Positions 41,401 through 52,044 are shown, counted from the first letter of the stretch. The stretch is 64,000 nt of DNA from Gemmatimonadota bacterium (GCA_022822325.1 JAJEBW010000048.1:1-64000); one strand, 5' to 3'. Numbers and translations: made by a program. The notes: generated by a model from the sequence alone, not told the origin.

Positions 41401-41639
41401 ACCTCGTCCTCGATCCTGGCGACGATGGCCTCCTCCACCTCCTCGGGGGTGGCGCCCGGATAGGCGACGGAGACCTCCACCTGATTGAAGGGCACGGTGG
41501 GCCACGCTTCCAGCTCCAGCCCGAAGAACGAAGCCACGCCCGCGACGAGAATGCCGATCATCAACAGATTGGCGGCGACGCCATTGCTCGCCATGTAGGC
41601 GATCGGGCCCGACAGCTCGTCCTTGTTGGTGGATCTCAT
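38427..41639 (-). CDS. RND efflux transporter, inner-membrane subunit (AcrB/HAE-like)
   Basis: Proton-driven multidrug-type pump, 1070 residues with twelve expected membrane segments in two repeats. TM1 follows SGPIAYMASNGVAANLLMIG. The periplasmic porter region starts AWPTVPFNQVEVSVAYPGAT. The proton-relay Asp pair is visible in TM4 (IGVVVDDAIVVSEHI), and GIFGLAGVVVNDSLVMID is the matching part of the second half. The ATG at 41639 is used; a GTG at 41651 is a longer option. No adaptor (MFP) or outer-membrane channel gene is adjacent. Confidence 0.94.
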   Translation of the reverse strand: MRSTNKDELSGPIAYMASNGVAANLLMIGILVAGVASFFGLELEAWPTVPFNQVEVSVAYPGATPEEVEEAIVARIEDEVEGLGKVKAVRSVAAPGMASVRVEMRAGTDMNDALADVEAAVGRIRTFPGEAERPRIREMTNAQSVMRLILYGDVSERALKELAYRVEDELAALPSVSQVETSGVRNYEISIEVPWQRLRALGLTLTDIAHTVRRSSLDLSAGSIDTEESQVRVRTLGQSYDQQDFEEIVLLSRGDGTVVRLGDVAEVRDGFQATDLIVRHQGLPAVFVEVSRAEGEKVMNVARAVREHVADEVNPHLPDGVNITIWNDESDAFEERAAILVKNGLLGLLLVLIALGLFLELRLAFWVAVGLGVSGIGALAVMMAFDLAIHAVSLFSFVLAIGVVVDDAIVVSEHIHLERMKGTPGVLAAIRGARRIKVPLIFAVLTTIAAFSPLLFIPGGVGQTWRALPTIVIAMLVISLVESLLVLPNHLSHHLHGPDWAPRTRPGRLVARIQGRVDSLLARFVRGPLHRGVTFATDRPGVTLSSAVALLILCFAMLPAGIVPFTFATEVEGDFATATLEMPDGTTAAQTWEVARELEAAGHRAIERVSENRPADAPPLLSGVTITVGQRPRIEGGGLSPNPNLNPEANVATIAFKLLDAERRRIPTGDVVRAWREEVGVLPHARAITISGQIYDLGNPVEAVLSHPDPERLPGIATSVVNGLREVGGVHDIRSDVTPGIPEIQLGLLPAARTLGLTLDDLAGQTRAAFFGVEALRVQRGREEVRVYVRLPAEQRNSITDIESSLVRTGTGAEVPVSRVASLSSGRSPTAIHRQDGQRVVRVSADVDPAVISGGQANAVLEDDILAPLVAGDPELSYTFGGEQQQQLESMNALGPGFGIAMILIFALLAIPLGSYTKPFIIMAVVPFGLIGVILGHWVLGVALSSESFIGIFGLAGVVVNDSLVMIDFIDQELEEGRPVREAIIEGAKGRFRPIMLTSLTTFLGFMPLILEDAIQAQFFVPFSASVGCGILFTTAILMFLVPALSSIHLRWKNRRAGARSGRTLAPAPS

Positions 41640-41665
41640 GGCGCGCGCCACTCTTCGTCAGCGGG

Positions 41666-41854
41666 CTAACTCTTTGGAAGCCGCTCCCGGCGCTTCATCG
41701 CTTCGACCTCCCGCTCGAAGTCCCTCCTGACCTCGTCAAGCTCCCGTCTTCTTCCGCCGCGGCTGAGCCGGAAGACCACATGGACCAGCCCCACCATCGC
41801 ACCGATCATCAGCGCCACAAGCACCAACTCCATCAGTCCCAGTCCGAATGGCAT
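41666..41854 (-). CDS. Small single-pass membrane protein upstream of the RND pump
   Basis: No family recognised. There are 62 residues: one hydrophobic helix (about residues 4-28, LGLMELVLVALMIGAMVGLV) followed by an Arg/Glu-rich coiled-coil-like tail (RREL DEVRRDFEREVEAMKRRE). A strong AAGGAGA lies 7-10 bp before the ATG, and the RND gene begins 26 bp after its stop, so it is probably co-transcribed. A small partner that affects pump assembly is conceivable but not shown. Confidence 0.65.
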   Translation of the reverse strand: MPFGLGLMELVLVALMIGAMVGLVHVVFRLSRGGRRRELDEVRRDFEREVEAMKRRERLPKS

Positions 41855-41971
41855 CGCTTTGTCTCCTTGGATATTCGCGCTCCCTGAAGTCCGCGCTTCT
41901 CGGCATCGGTGTTGGTCGGCGTCCGTTCCCGATCTTTCCCGCCGCCGTTTCCGCCCTCTTCGGCGGTCCCG

Positions 41972-43243
41972 CTACCGAATCAACCGTAGCGCCTGCGGAT
42001 GCTGCACGTCCAGTTCGTCGATCCGGACTCCCAGAATCTCGTTCGCCCCGATCTCGCGCACCAGGAAGTTCTCCGGGATCTCGACGCTGCCGAGCCAGCG
42101 CCCGTCGGCGTCGAATACGATCCAGTCCACCGCTCCGCCCCCCTCGCCGATCCCCCGGAAGGGCCGCAGCCAGATTGCGCCCGTCGCGTCCACGATCAGC
42201 ACGGAGTAGGCCGGACGCGTCTCCGGCGTGGGCATGCCTTCCACCGCCTCGACGAAGAATGGCGGCAGCGACTCCACCCCGGGGGGCAGCGGCGGGTTGA
42301 GACGGACGCGGCGTTCGGCCTCCACCTCTTCCGGGGTCAGGGCAATCGGGTAGTTGGGGATTCGCACAATGCGGACGGTGTCGCCGGTCGCGTCGAGCTC
42401 CTCGATCTGCATGCGGTCGGATGAACCGACGAAGATTCGGTCGCCCTCGGTGTCGAGCACGGCCGCCTTGCCGAAGAGGGGAGAGGCGCTCAGCGCCTCG
42501 GTCACATACTCCTCCGATCCCGGCGAATGACCGATGCTGTCCACCCGCGCGCCCGCCAGGTCGTACAGCAGAAGGGCCTCCGGCGCCCGGACCACGCCGA
42601 GATGTTCGGGATAGTTCACTACCGCGCTTGCCACCATCGTGCCGTTGCCGAGGTAGCGCAGGTCTCTGAGGAGGAGGCGCGGTTCAAGCTGCATCGTGCG
42701 CAGATGCCGGAGGCCGGGGCCGAAGAGGGAAACCCGCCCGTAGATGTCCCGCGCCAGCAGCGAATCGCCGGCGAGTTCCAGTTGCTGAGGGTTCGAGAAC
42801 TCGCCCGGGCCTTCGCCGTAGCCGCCCGCCGAACCGACGAACGCTCCCTCGGCCGAATAGCTGCGGATCTCGTTGGAGCCGCGATTCAGGACCGCGGTGC
42901 CCCCGTCCGGCAGGCGCACGACGCTCCGGACCCCGTAGAAGTTGTGCGCGTCGCCGTCGCCGGATTCGGCCAGATCGAGCAGCGGTTCCGGATCGACCCG
43001 CCACTGCGCCGAATCGCCCCAGGCGGGGGCAAAGGACTCGACGATCGCGATGCCGGCGCTGTCCCGTTGGACGGCGAGCGGCGGCGCGTCGCCGGTGGGG
43101 GCGCAGGCGGGAAGGGCGCAGGGAAGGAACAGGAGCGCAAGGGTGGTGGGGAAGGGGGAGCGGCGGATGGGCGCCGACGGGCCCGGGCGAGGGATGCGCC
43201 TTCGGGGCGGCCGATTCGGCGAATGGCGTGGGAGCGTTTCCAT
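41972..43243 (-). CDS. 6-bladed beta-propeller lipoprotein
   Basis: A secreted 423-residue protein. The N-terminus is basic, then hydrophobic (PTTLALLFLPCALPAC) with lipobox LPAC near residue 47. The rest has NHL/SMP-30-like blades: VRSVVRLPDGGTAVLNRGSN, EIRSYSAEGAFVGSAGGYGE and VDWIVFDADGRWLGSVEIPE. Gemmatimonadota genomes carry many such lipoproteins of unknown ligand. The nearest downstream gene is 117 bp away, and the 43244-43488 gap upstream shows no clear feature. Confidence 0.8.
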   Translation of the reverse strand: METLPRHSPNRPPRRRIPRPGPSAPIRRSPFPTTLALLFLPCALPACAPTGDAPPLAVQRDSAGIAIVESFAPAWGDSAQWRVDPEPLLDLAESGDGDAHNFYGVRSVVRLPDGGTAVLNRGSNEIRSYSAEGAFVGSAGGYGEGPGEFSNPQQLELAGDSLLARDIYGRVSLFGPGLRHLRTMQLEPRLLLRDLRYLGNGTMVASAVVNYPEHLGVVRAPEALLLYDLAGARVDSIGHSPGSEEYVTEALSASPLFGKAAVLDTEGDRIFVGSSDRMQIEELDATGDTVRIVRIPNYPIALTPEEVEAERRVRLNPPLPPGVESLPPFFVEAVEGMPTPETRPAYSVLIVDATGAIWLRPFRGIGEGGGAVDWIVFDADGRWLGSVEIPENFLVREIGANEILGVRIDELDVQHPQALRLIR

Positions 43244-43488
43244 GCTGGACGATTTCCTGCTGGCGGACTTTGCGCATGCGGGGCCGGGACCGGGGCGGGG
43301 CCAGGATCGGAGTGACGTCGCCACCGGCGCAGCGCAAGGATACGATCCGAGCGGTTTCCGGGCCATACCCGGGAGCCTTCGCCTGCTCGAACGCAACGCC
43401 GGGTCCTTCCCGCCGGGCACGCTGAGCAACGCGAGGCGCCCGTCCACGAGCGGCCAGAGCCCGGAATCGCCGGTTCGCCCGCCCGGAA

Positions 43489-44415
43489 TCAGCCCTCCGG
43501 CTCCGCGAAGGCGCTCTCCGCCAGCCGCTCCTTGTACCACTCCGGGAATCCTTTGGTGACCAGCGCCTGGAAGCGCCGCTCGAAGTGCTTCCAGAGACGG
43601 TCCTTGATCTCGTCAAGGCACTCCTCGCGCACGTCCTCGCGGATATGGCGGATGATCTTGCCGATCTCGACCGGAGTGCCGCCCTCGATCATTCCCTCTG
43701 CCAGGAGCCCGTTCACCACCTTCTCCCACCGCACCGGCCCGGAGACCGATTCCGCCAGCGCCCTGATGAACTCGGTCTGCTCGGTGCGCTTCCATTTCGG
43801 GTTGACGGCGTGGGCCTCCTTGAATCTCTCGGAGACGTACTTGGCCCGGATCGGCAACCCGTCCTCGCCGAAGATGGGGGCGTCCGCGACGCGCTTGACG
43901 ACCACGCCCTCGATCTTCGGGCCGCCCAGAAAGGACTCCAGCTCCAGCAGCTCCTTCAGCCGGGCGGAACTCGAGAGCGTTCCCTGGTAAAGCCGGGGCA
44001 CCGCCTCGATTCCGAGCCGTTCGGCGATGCGGGCCTTCTCTTTGTAGCCGATGTACGCCTCCGTTCCGGCGTCGACGTCGAAGAGCGCGATGTGGCCCTT
44101 CGGCACCCGTCCGTAGACCAGGGTGTTGTGCCGGGGCCGGCTGACCGCCTCGCCGCGATAGACGACGCCGGGGGCGAGCAGGCCCTCGTTGGCCATCTTG
44201 CGGATGGTGGCGACGGAGGCCGCGAAGAGGTTCGGCGGTTCGTCGAGATCGAGTTCGAGCCGCTTGGAGCGGACCGACAGGCGCGGGGGATCGTCCACCA
44301 GCCCCCAACTGATCTGCGAGCCGTCCACCTTCTCCTCGACGACGACCGGTTTGTCGAGCAGGCCCTGGGTGGCTCGGTGCCCGAGCGCATGAGTCTTTCC
44401 GTAGCGTCCAACCAT
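43489..44415 (-). CDS. RNA ligase family protein (T4 Rnl2-like)
   Basis: ATP-dependent RNA ligase or related nucleotidyltransferase, 308 residues. Motif I is EEKVDGSQISW with the adenylated Lys29, then YRGEAVSRPRHN, ALFDVDAGTEAY, motif IV IEGVVVKRV and motif V IRAKYVSERFKE. A helical C-terminal domain follows (about residues 210-308). The ATG at 44415 is 7 bp behind GGAGGGG. The protein lacks fused kinase or phosphatase domains, so an RNA end-healing partner would have to act in trans. Not near a toxin or Pnkp/Hen1 gene. Confidence 0.88.
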   Translation of the reverse strand: MVGRYGKTHALGHRATQGLLDKPVVVEEKVDGSQISWGLVDDPPRLSVRSKRLELDLDEPPNLFAASVATIRKMANEGLLAPGVVYRGEAVSRPRHNTLVYGRVPKGHIALFDVDAGTEAYIGYKEKARIAERLGIEAVPRLYQGTLSSSARLKELLELESFLGGPKIEGVVVKRVADAPIFGEDGLPIRAKYVSERFKEAHAVNPKWKRTEQTEFIRALAESVSGPVRWEKVVNGLLAEGMIEGGTPVEIGKIIRHIREDVREECLDEIKDRLWKHFERRFQALVTKGFPEWYKERLAESAFAEPEG

Positions 44416-44509
44416 TTCCAATCCCCTCCCGCTCCTTGAAGCGCCGCCGCGTCCGGAAGGATGCGGAGCGCGCCCGCACTGCGCCGCCGCGAGTGGCCCT
44501 TGCCTCCGG

Positions 44510-45364
44510 TTACCGCTTCAGCTCGATGGTGCGGTCGTGGAGCGGCTGGACCGGACGGGCGTTCATCGGATGAATGGCCGCGAAGGCGTCGATCTGGTCC
44601 TGCGAAATGGCAATCGATTCGGTCATGACCACCCAACTGACGATTTCGGAGCAGGGCGGGGTGGTGAGCGAACCGGGGTAGCGGAAGTGGCTGGCCCCGG
44701 CGGGAAGGAGCGCGCGCGGATCGAAACCGGCCAGTCTTCCGGGAGCGTCGCCCGGGGCCGGGATCGCGTCCCAGATCGCCTGAATGGAGGGATCGGCCTC
44801 GCCCGCCTCCATGAAAACTCCGATGACGGCGAGATCGCCCTCGGCGGCGGCATGCACGAAATGGAGCTCCAGCGGGGTGGCGGCGCCCTCGATGGTGTGC
44901 TCGCCGGGGGTGTGGAAGTGGAACTGGACAAGGTGGAAGTCGCGTCCCTCGAGGGTGATCGCGCTGCTCTCGGGCACATTCACCTGGGTGGTGTGGTCGT
45001 TGTCCACGACCTCGGCGTCGGCGCTCTGCCAGCGCACCTCGAGCTCGGCCGCTCCGCCATCGACCGCCCCCGCGATATCGACCGGGGACTGCCGCATGCC
45101 GCTGTCGCAGATGGCGAAGGAAGGATCGAGAGAGCCCCGCATCGCGGAGCCGGCGTCGCCTTCGTAGGACCAGTGGACCGCGCCGCCGGTCTCCTCTTCG
45201 TGCTGATCGTCCATTGCGGTCTCCTGGTCGGTTTCGTAGCCCTGGTCGCCCCGGCATCCTGGCAGGGCGAGGGCCAGGGCGAGCGTCGCGAGGACCGTGC
45301 CGGAAAGGGGGGTGGGCGCGCAGGGACCTCCTGCCGTGTGGGCGAATGGCGGCTGCGATGTCAG
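44510..45364 (-). CDS. Alpha-type carbonic anhydrase, exported lipoprotein
   Basis: Zinc enzyme for CO2 hydration in the periplasm. The zinc histidines are in VQFHFHTPGEHTIEG (HxH) and LELHFVHAA, and SLTTPPCSE and GMRQSPVDI match the family. An exported form is suggested by LATLALALALPGCRG, a signal with lipobox LPGC, before an acidic linker. No ATG, GTG or TTG lies close upstream; CTG 45364 is used here, a TACAAT lies just before it, and the true start is uncertain. Gap to the RNA ligase is 94 bp. Confidence 0.8.
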   Translation of the reverse strand: MTSQPPFAHTAGGPCAPTPLSGTVLATLALALALPGCRGDQGYETDQETAMDDQHEEETGGAVHWSYEGDAGSAMRGSLDPSFAICDSGMRQSPVDIAGAVDGGAAELEVRWQSADAEVVDNDHTTQVNVPESSAITLEGRDFHLVQFHFHTPGEHTIEGAATPLELHFVHAAAEGDLAVIGVFMEAGEADPSIQAIWDAIPAPGDAPGRLAGFDPRALLPAGASHFRYPGSLTTPPCSEIVSWVVMTESIAISQDQIDAFAAIHPMNARPVQPLHDRTIELKR

Positions 45365-45601
45365 CGAACATTGTAAGTGCGCCCGTGGCCGAAGGGTAGT
45401 GCGTGCGGGGGCGGCGCCCGCTTCCCGGCGCAGGCCGGCCGGGCATAGCTCCCCCTTTCGGGATCGGTCGATTCGTTGCCGCCGCGGACGCCTGTCCCCT
45501 CGTCCTCCGGGACCGCCATGCTCCCCGCCGCGGCCGCCGGAGCGTCCTGTCGTCACTTCGGGCCCCGCCTTGCTTCCCGCTTCCCGGCTGTACATTCATT
45601 C

Positions 45602-45686
45602 CCCATGGCGACCAGGGATTCGCTTCCCATGGCGACCAGGGATTCATTTCCCATGGCAACCGAGGATCACTCTCCATGGCAACCAG
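45602..45686 (+). repeat. 24-bp tandem repeat with one ATG per unit, at the rel/spoT start
   Basis: CCATGGCGACCAGGGATTC and close variants occur four times. The ATGs lie at 45605, 45629, 45653 and 45676, with periods of 24, 24 and 23. The first three are in one frame, and only the fourth, shifted by the 23-bp last period, is in frame with the rel/spoT gene. The first three read MATRDSLP-like peptides into the rel/spoT N-terminal region in another frame. The remaining 45365-45601 of the divergent gap holds no other clear element. Confidence 0.85.
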
Positions 45687-47917
45687 GGCGGCGACCGAAC
45701 GCGCGGCCACGATTCGCGGTCTTCCCCGGCCCCTGGCCCGGGCGATGGAGGCGTACGCCAACCGGCTGGACATCGATGCGATTCGGGCGGCCTGGGAGCT
45801 CGCGGCGGAGGCGCACGCCGGCCAGTTTCGAGCGTCGGGCGAACCCTTCATCACGCATTCGGTCGAAGTGGCCACGATCCTGGCCGAGTTCCAGCTCGAC
45901 ACCGACTCGCTGGTGTCGGCGCTGGTCCACGATGTGGTGGAGGACACGGTCGTCTCGCTGCAGGGGATTCGCGAAATCTGCGGCGACAATGCGGCGGCGA
46001 TCGTCGATGGCGTGACGAAGATCGGAAAGGTGCGCTTCGAGTCGAGCACGGAGCGCCAGGTCCAGAACTATCGCAAGCTGCTCCTCTCGATGGTCCGGGA
46101 TGTGCGGGTGATCATGGTCAAGCTCGCCGACCGTCTGCACAACATGCGCACCCTGGAATATCTGCCGCCCGGCAAGCAGCGTCCGATCGCGCGCGAAACG
46201 CGGGAGATCTACGCGCCCCTCGCTCACCGGCTCGGGATGGCAAGGGTCAAGTGGGAGCTGGAGGATCTGGCCTTCAAGTTCCTGGACCGCCAGGCCTACG
46301 ACGATCTGCGGCGGTTGGTCCGGAAGCGCAGGCGGGAGCGGGAGCGGTACGTCGCGGCAATGAAGCGACCGATGGAGGAGGCGCTCAAGGCGGCCGGAAT
46401 CAGCGCCGAGGTGGCCGGACGTCCGAAGCACCTCTGGTCGATCCACCGCAAGATGGTGAGGCACAACCGCGATTACGACGAGATCTACGACCTGATGGCG
46501 CTGCGCGTGATCACCGACTCGGAGCGGAACTGCTACGCCGCCCTGGGGATCATCCATGGGCGCTGGCCACCGATTCCGGAGCGCTTCCACGATTTCATCG
46601 CCACCAGGAAGTCCAACGGCTACCGCTCGATTCACACGACCGTACACGGCACCGGCGGGCGTCGCTACGAGATCCAGATCCGCACCCAGGATATGCACGA
46701 CACGGCCGAACACGGGATCGCCGCGCACTGGATGTACAAGGAGGGACTGGAGAAGAAGGACGCGGGCGACGAGGCGCTGTCGGAGTTTCGCGGGATTATC
46801 GAGGAATGGCAGAAGGACGCCGGGGATCCGCAGGAGTCGCTGGATTCGCTCAAGATGGATCTCTACCACGAAGAGATCTTCGTCTTTACCCCGAAGGGCG
46901 AGGTGAAGAGGTTGCCGGCGGACTCCTCGCCGATCGACTTCGCCTTCGCGGTCCATACCGAGGTGGGGATGCACTGCGCGGGCGCCCGCGTGAATGGCCG
47001 CATCGCGCCGCTCTCCCGCCGGTTGAAGAGCGGGGACTCGGTCGAGATCATCACCAGTTCCCGCCAGAGGCCGAACCGCGACTGGCTCGGCTTCGTCAAG
47101 ACCTCGCGGGCCAAGCAGAGGATTCGCCAATGGACTCGCCGCGCGGAGTATGCGCGGGCCCTCGATCTCGGCCGGCAACTCTACCAGCGCGCATTGCGCA
47201 GGACCGGACGCCCGAAGCCCGGCGACGCGCAGATGGCGAAGGCGGCCCGCAAGCTCGGCGTGGGGACCTTTGACGATGTCCTGGCGGGGCTGGCCCGCGG
47301 CGACATTGAGCCCCTGGGCGTGATCGGCGCGCTCTACCCGGGCGAGGATCCGTCGGTGGTGATGAGGCGGTCGCCCTCGACCCTGGAGCGGGTCGCCTCC
47401 AGGCTCCGGAGGTCCAGCCGCGCGGTGACGGTCCACGGGCTGGACAACCTGATGATGCAATACTCGCGATGCTGCCAGCCCGTCCCCGGCGACGACGTGA
47501 TCGGCTACATCACCCGTGGGCGCGGGATGACGATTCACCGCGCCGACTGCCCGAATGTCCTCAACCTGAAGAAGGATCCCGGGCGCCGGGTCGAGATCAG
47601 GTGGAAGGCCGAACAGGGCGAGCGCTTCTTCGTGCACATCTACCTGAAGGGAACCGATCGCCGGGGTCTGCTCGGCGACGTCGCCAGCAAGATCAGCGAG
47701 ACCGCCACCAACATTCAGGACGCCGACATGGGCGCGACCCACGACGGGAGAATGACCGCCGCCTTCATTGTGGAGGTAAAGGACCGGGACCATCTGCGGC
47801 GCGTGATGCGCGCGGTTTTGAGGGTGAAGGGGGTAACGAAGGTGGTTCGGCGCGCGAGCATGAGCGAGAGGGACCTCCGCGAGGTGGGGAAGCGCTTCGC
47901 CGGCACGGGAAGGGACC

Positions 47918-47925
<8 letters not shown>
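45676..47925 (+). CDS. Bifunctional (p)ppGpp synthetase/hydrolase
   Basis: Stringent-response enzyme of 749 residues. The HD hydrolase domain (about residues 30-180) has HSVEVATIL and LVHDVVEDT. The synthetase domain has [20 protein letters not shown] and [19 protein letters not shown] ([19 protein letters not shown]), a Zn/Cys region ([20 protein letters not shown]) and a C-terminal ACT domain follow. ATG 45676 is the fourth of the repeated ATGs. The stop overlaps uvrB by 8 bases. Confidence 0.96.
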
Positions 47926-49902
<1,977 letters not shown>

Positions 49903-49906
<4 letters not shown>

Positions 49907-50421
49907 ACCCGGGCGGCGCCGGGAAAGGGGGAGGAAGCGGCGTGAGGGTTACCGAACCGGAGCTGGCCGCGTGGGGACGCAGGATTGGCGCGGAGGCGCG
50001 GCCGCCGGTCTTCATTGGGCTGAAGGGGCCGATGGGCGCAGGGAAGTCGGTGCTTGCGAGGGCGATCGGGGCGGGGGCGGGGGTTCGTGAGGCGATGCCG
50101 TCGCCGACCTTCAACCTGGTCTTCCGGTATGCGCCGGCGGAGGGGGAAGGGGGGGCGGGCGCGGCCGCGCTGACGCACGCCGATCTCTACCGAATCGAGG
50201 CCGCGGCCGAGTTGCGGGGAATCGGGTGGGAAGAGATCGTTGGGGACGACGACGCGATCGTCGTGGTGGAGTGGCCGGAGCGGGCGGCCGGAGAGCTGCC
50301 GCCGGACCGCTGGGAGGTGACGCTGCGCTGGGATTCGCGCCGCGACGACCGCCGCCTGGTCGCGGTCGAACGGATTGGCCACCCCACCCCTTTCCCCGCC
50401 TTTCCCCTGGTCGCGCGGTGA
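49903..50421 (+). CDS. tsaE: tRNA threonylcarbamoyladenosine synthesis ATPase TsaE
   Basis: P-loop ATPase of the t6A-forming complex (TsaB-TsaD-TsaE). Walker A is GPMGAGKS at residues 42-49 (Ser replaces the more common Thr), the [10 protein letters not shown] segment is typical, and Walker-B-like [10 protein letters not shown] follows. Length is 172 residues, with a Gly-rich N-terminus. Both ends overlap neighbours by 4 bases (uvrB, tsaB). Confidence 0.92.
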
Positions 50422-51116
50422 GCGCACGCCGCCCCGGCGGCCCGGTCCTCGCCATCGAGACCTCGGGCCGCGATGGTTCCGTGGCGCTGGCGATCGGGGG
50501 CGAGGTGCGGGCGCAGGCCCGCCTCGGAGAACCCCGCAACCACTCGGCGGCGCTCGTGCCTGCAATCGAGGATCTCCTGGCCCGGCGCCGGATCGAGGCC
50601 GCGCGGCTGGCGGGCATCGCGGTCGGCGCCGGTCCGGGCTCCTTCACCGGGGTGCGCGTCGGCGCGGCTGCGGCCAAGGCGCTCGCCTCCACCCTGCGAA
50701 TTCCCCTCTTCCCCACCTCCTCCCTGCGCGCGGCGGCGCTGGCTGGCGGGGTTGCGGCCGGTCAGGCGCGCCCGCCCGCCCGCCCGGCACGCTCCCGCTA
50801 CGTGCTCTTCGATGCGCGCGGCGGCCGCCTCTACGCCGCCTGTTACCGGGTCGCGACCGGGTCGGTCGCCGAGTTGATCGCGCCCCGCGCCGCGACGATC
50901 GTGGGAGTGCTGAATGGGCGGCCCTGGCGCAACACCCTCTTCATGGGGAGTGGGGCGGTGGCTCACGCCGACCTTCTGCGGGCCGCCGGCCACGCGCTGG
51001 CGCTGCCGCCGCGGGGCGTTCCCGACGCGCTCTCGGTGATCCGCGCCTGCACCTGGGAGCAGGCGGACCCGGCGGCGTGGGAGCCCGACTATCTCCGGGA
51101 GTGGAAGCCGGGATGA
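50418..51116 (+). CDS. tsaB: tRNA threonylcarbamoyladenosine biosynthesis protein TsaB
   Basis: Scaffold of the t6A complex. ASKHA-fold start VLAIETSGRDGSVALAIGG, then NHSAALVPAIEDLLARRRIE and the GAGPGSFTGVRVGAAAAKA segment are diagnostic. The start is GTG 50418, in a GTGA overlap with tsaE, and length is 232 residues. The partner tsaD is not in this window. The 234-bp gap to rimI holds nothing recognisable. Confidence 0.93.
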   Translation: MSARRPGGPVLAIETSGRDGSVALAIGGEVRAQARLGEPRNHSAALVPAIEDLLARRRIEAARLAGIAVGAGPGSFTGVRVGAAAAKALASTLRIPLFPTSSLRAAALAGGVAAGQARPPARPARSRYVLFDARGGRLYAACYRVATGSVAELIAPRAATIVGVLNGRPWRNTLFMGSGAVAHADLLRAAGHALALPPRGVPDALSVIRACTWEQADPAAWEPDYLREWKPG

Positions 51117-51350
51117 GGCGGATTCCGGAGGGGTTGCGGTCGCCGAATCCCCATGATTCACGCCCCCCGCTCGCGCAACCCGATGGCGCCGCGCGATCGC
51201 GGCGGCTCAACGACGTGCCGCGCCGCGACCTGCCGGCCCGGGCCAAACGCGCCGCGCCATTCATTCCGGCGGGATCGGCGCCCGGACGCCGCCGCCAACC
51301 GGCGCCTTGAGAAGATCGGCCCGGCCCACCTGCGAGAAATGGGGGATGGA

Positions 51351-51836
51351 ATGTCCGGTTGCGGATCGGCCAAGGGCCGTGCCGATGGCAGCGAACCGGG
51401 GGTGCGGCCCGCCCGCCGCACCGACCTCGCGGCCGTGGTCGAGATCGAGGCCGCGGCCTTTCCCGATCCCTGGAGCGCCCGGAGCTTCGCCGATCTCATG
51501 GCCCGCCCGGATGCGGCGCTCCTGGTGGCGGCCGCGGCCGGGGAGGTGGCCGGATATGCCACGCTGACGCTGCGCGGGGCGGAGGCCGAGCTGACGAGCG
51601 TGGCCGTATCGCCGGGGCGCCGCGGTCGTGGGGTGGGGGCCGCACTGGTGGGGGGTGGGGTGGAGTGGGCGCGGGGGCGGGGGGCGGGGCGGATCCTTCT
51701 CGCCGTGCGGACCGGCAACGCGCCCGCCATCCGTCTCTACGAAGGCGCGGGATTTCGCCTGGCGGGCGTCCACCCCGGCTACTACGAAGACCCGCCCGGC
51801 GACGCGGCCATCTTCGTCCTGGAGCTGGCGGATTAG
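51351..51836 (+). CDS. rimI: Ribosomal protein alanine acetyltransferase, RimI-like
   Basis: GNAT N-acetyltransferase of 161 residues, expected to acetylate a ribosomal protein N-terminus. It has AVVEIEAAAFPDPWSARSF, the acetyl-CoA loop VSPGRRGRGVGAALVGG and AIRLYEGAGFRLAGVHPGYY. The ATG at 51351 follows a GGGGGATGGA; in-frame ATG 51339 is an alternative. Clustering with tsaE and tsaB is the classic tsaB-rimI arrangement. Confidence 0.88.
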   Translation: MSGCGSAKGRADGSEPGVRPARRTDLAAVVEIEAAAFPDPWSARSFADLMARPDAALLVAAAAGEVAGYATLTLRGAEAELTSVAVSPGRRGRGVGAALVGGGVEWARGRGAGRILLAVRTGNAPAIRLYEGAGFRLAGVHPGYYEDPPGDAAIFVLELAD

Positions 51837-51900
51837 CCCGCTCCCGCTCGCGTCCCTCCCCGGTGATATGGTTCCGTCACGCGCACCCCACGCATTGTCC

Positions 51901-52044
51901 CTACTCCCTCCCCCCAATCTCCCGCCTCACCCTCGCCACCTGATCCGCGAGTTCCTCCTTCGACGGCAGGTACAGTTGGTACTTCGACGCGTAGATGTTG
52001 GCGTCCTCGGGCAGCGTCAACAAGCGGTCGACCGCCCGCGCGGT
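51901..52044 (-). pseudogene. C-terminal remnant of a DUF1016/YhcG-type nuclease
   Basis: The minus strand reads RLLTLPEDANIYASKYQLYL then PSKEELADQVARVRREIGGR and E before TAG (51901-51903), about 45 codons. The string ASKYQLYLPSKEELADQV matches the conserved end of DUF1016/YhcG-type (PDDEXK) proteins. No start or upstream domain is present, so this is a truncated gene. The 51837-52433 gap otherwise holds the plus-strand coding-like piece noted next and nothing else I can name. Confidence 0.45.

Noticed and set aside
45605-46015. Frame that starts at the upstream ATGs (MATRDSLP-type) as an independent protein
   Set aside because: It overlaps rel/spoT in another frame and has no domain similarity beyond the repeat; more likely a by-product of the repeated ATG units.
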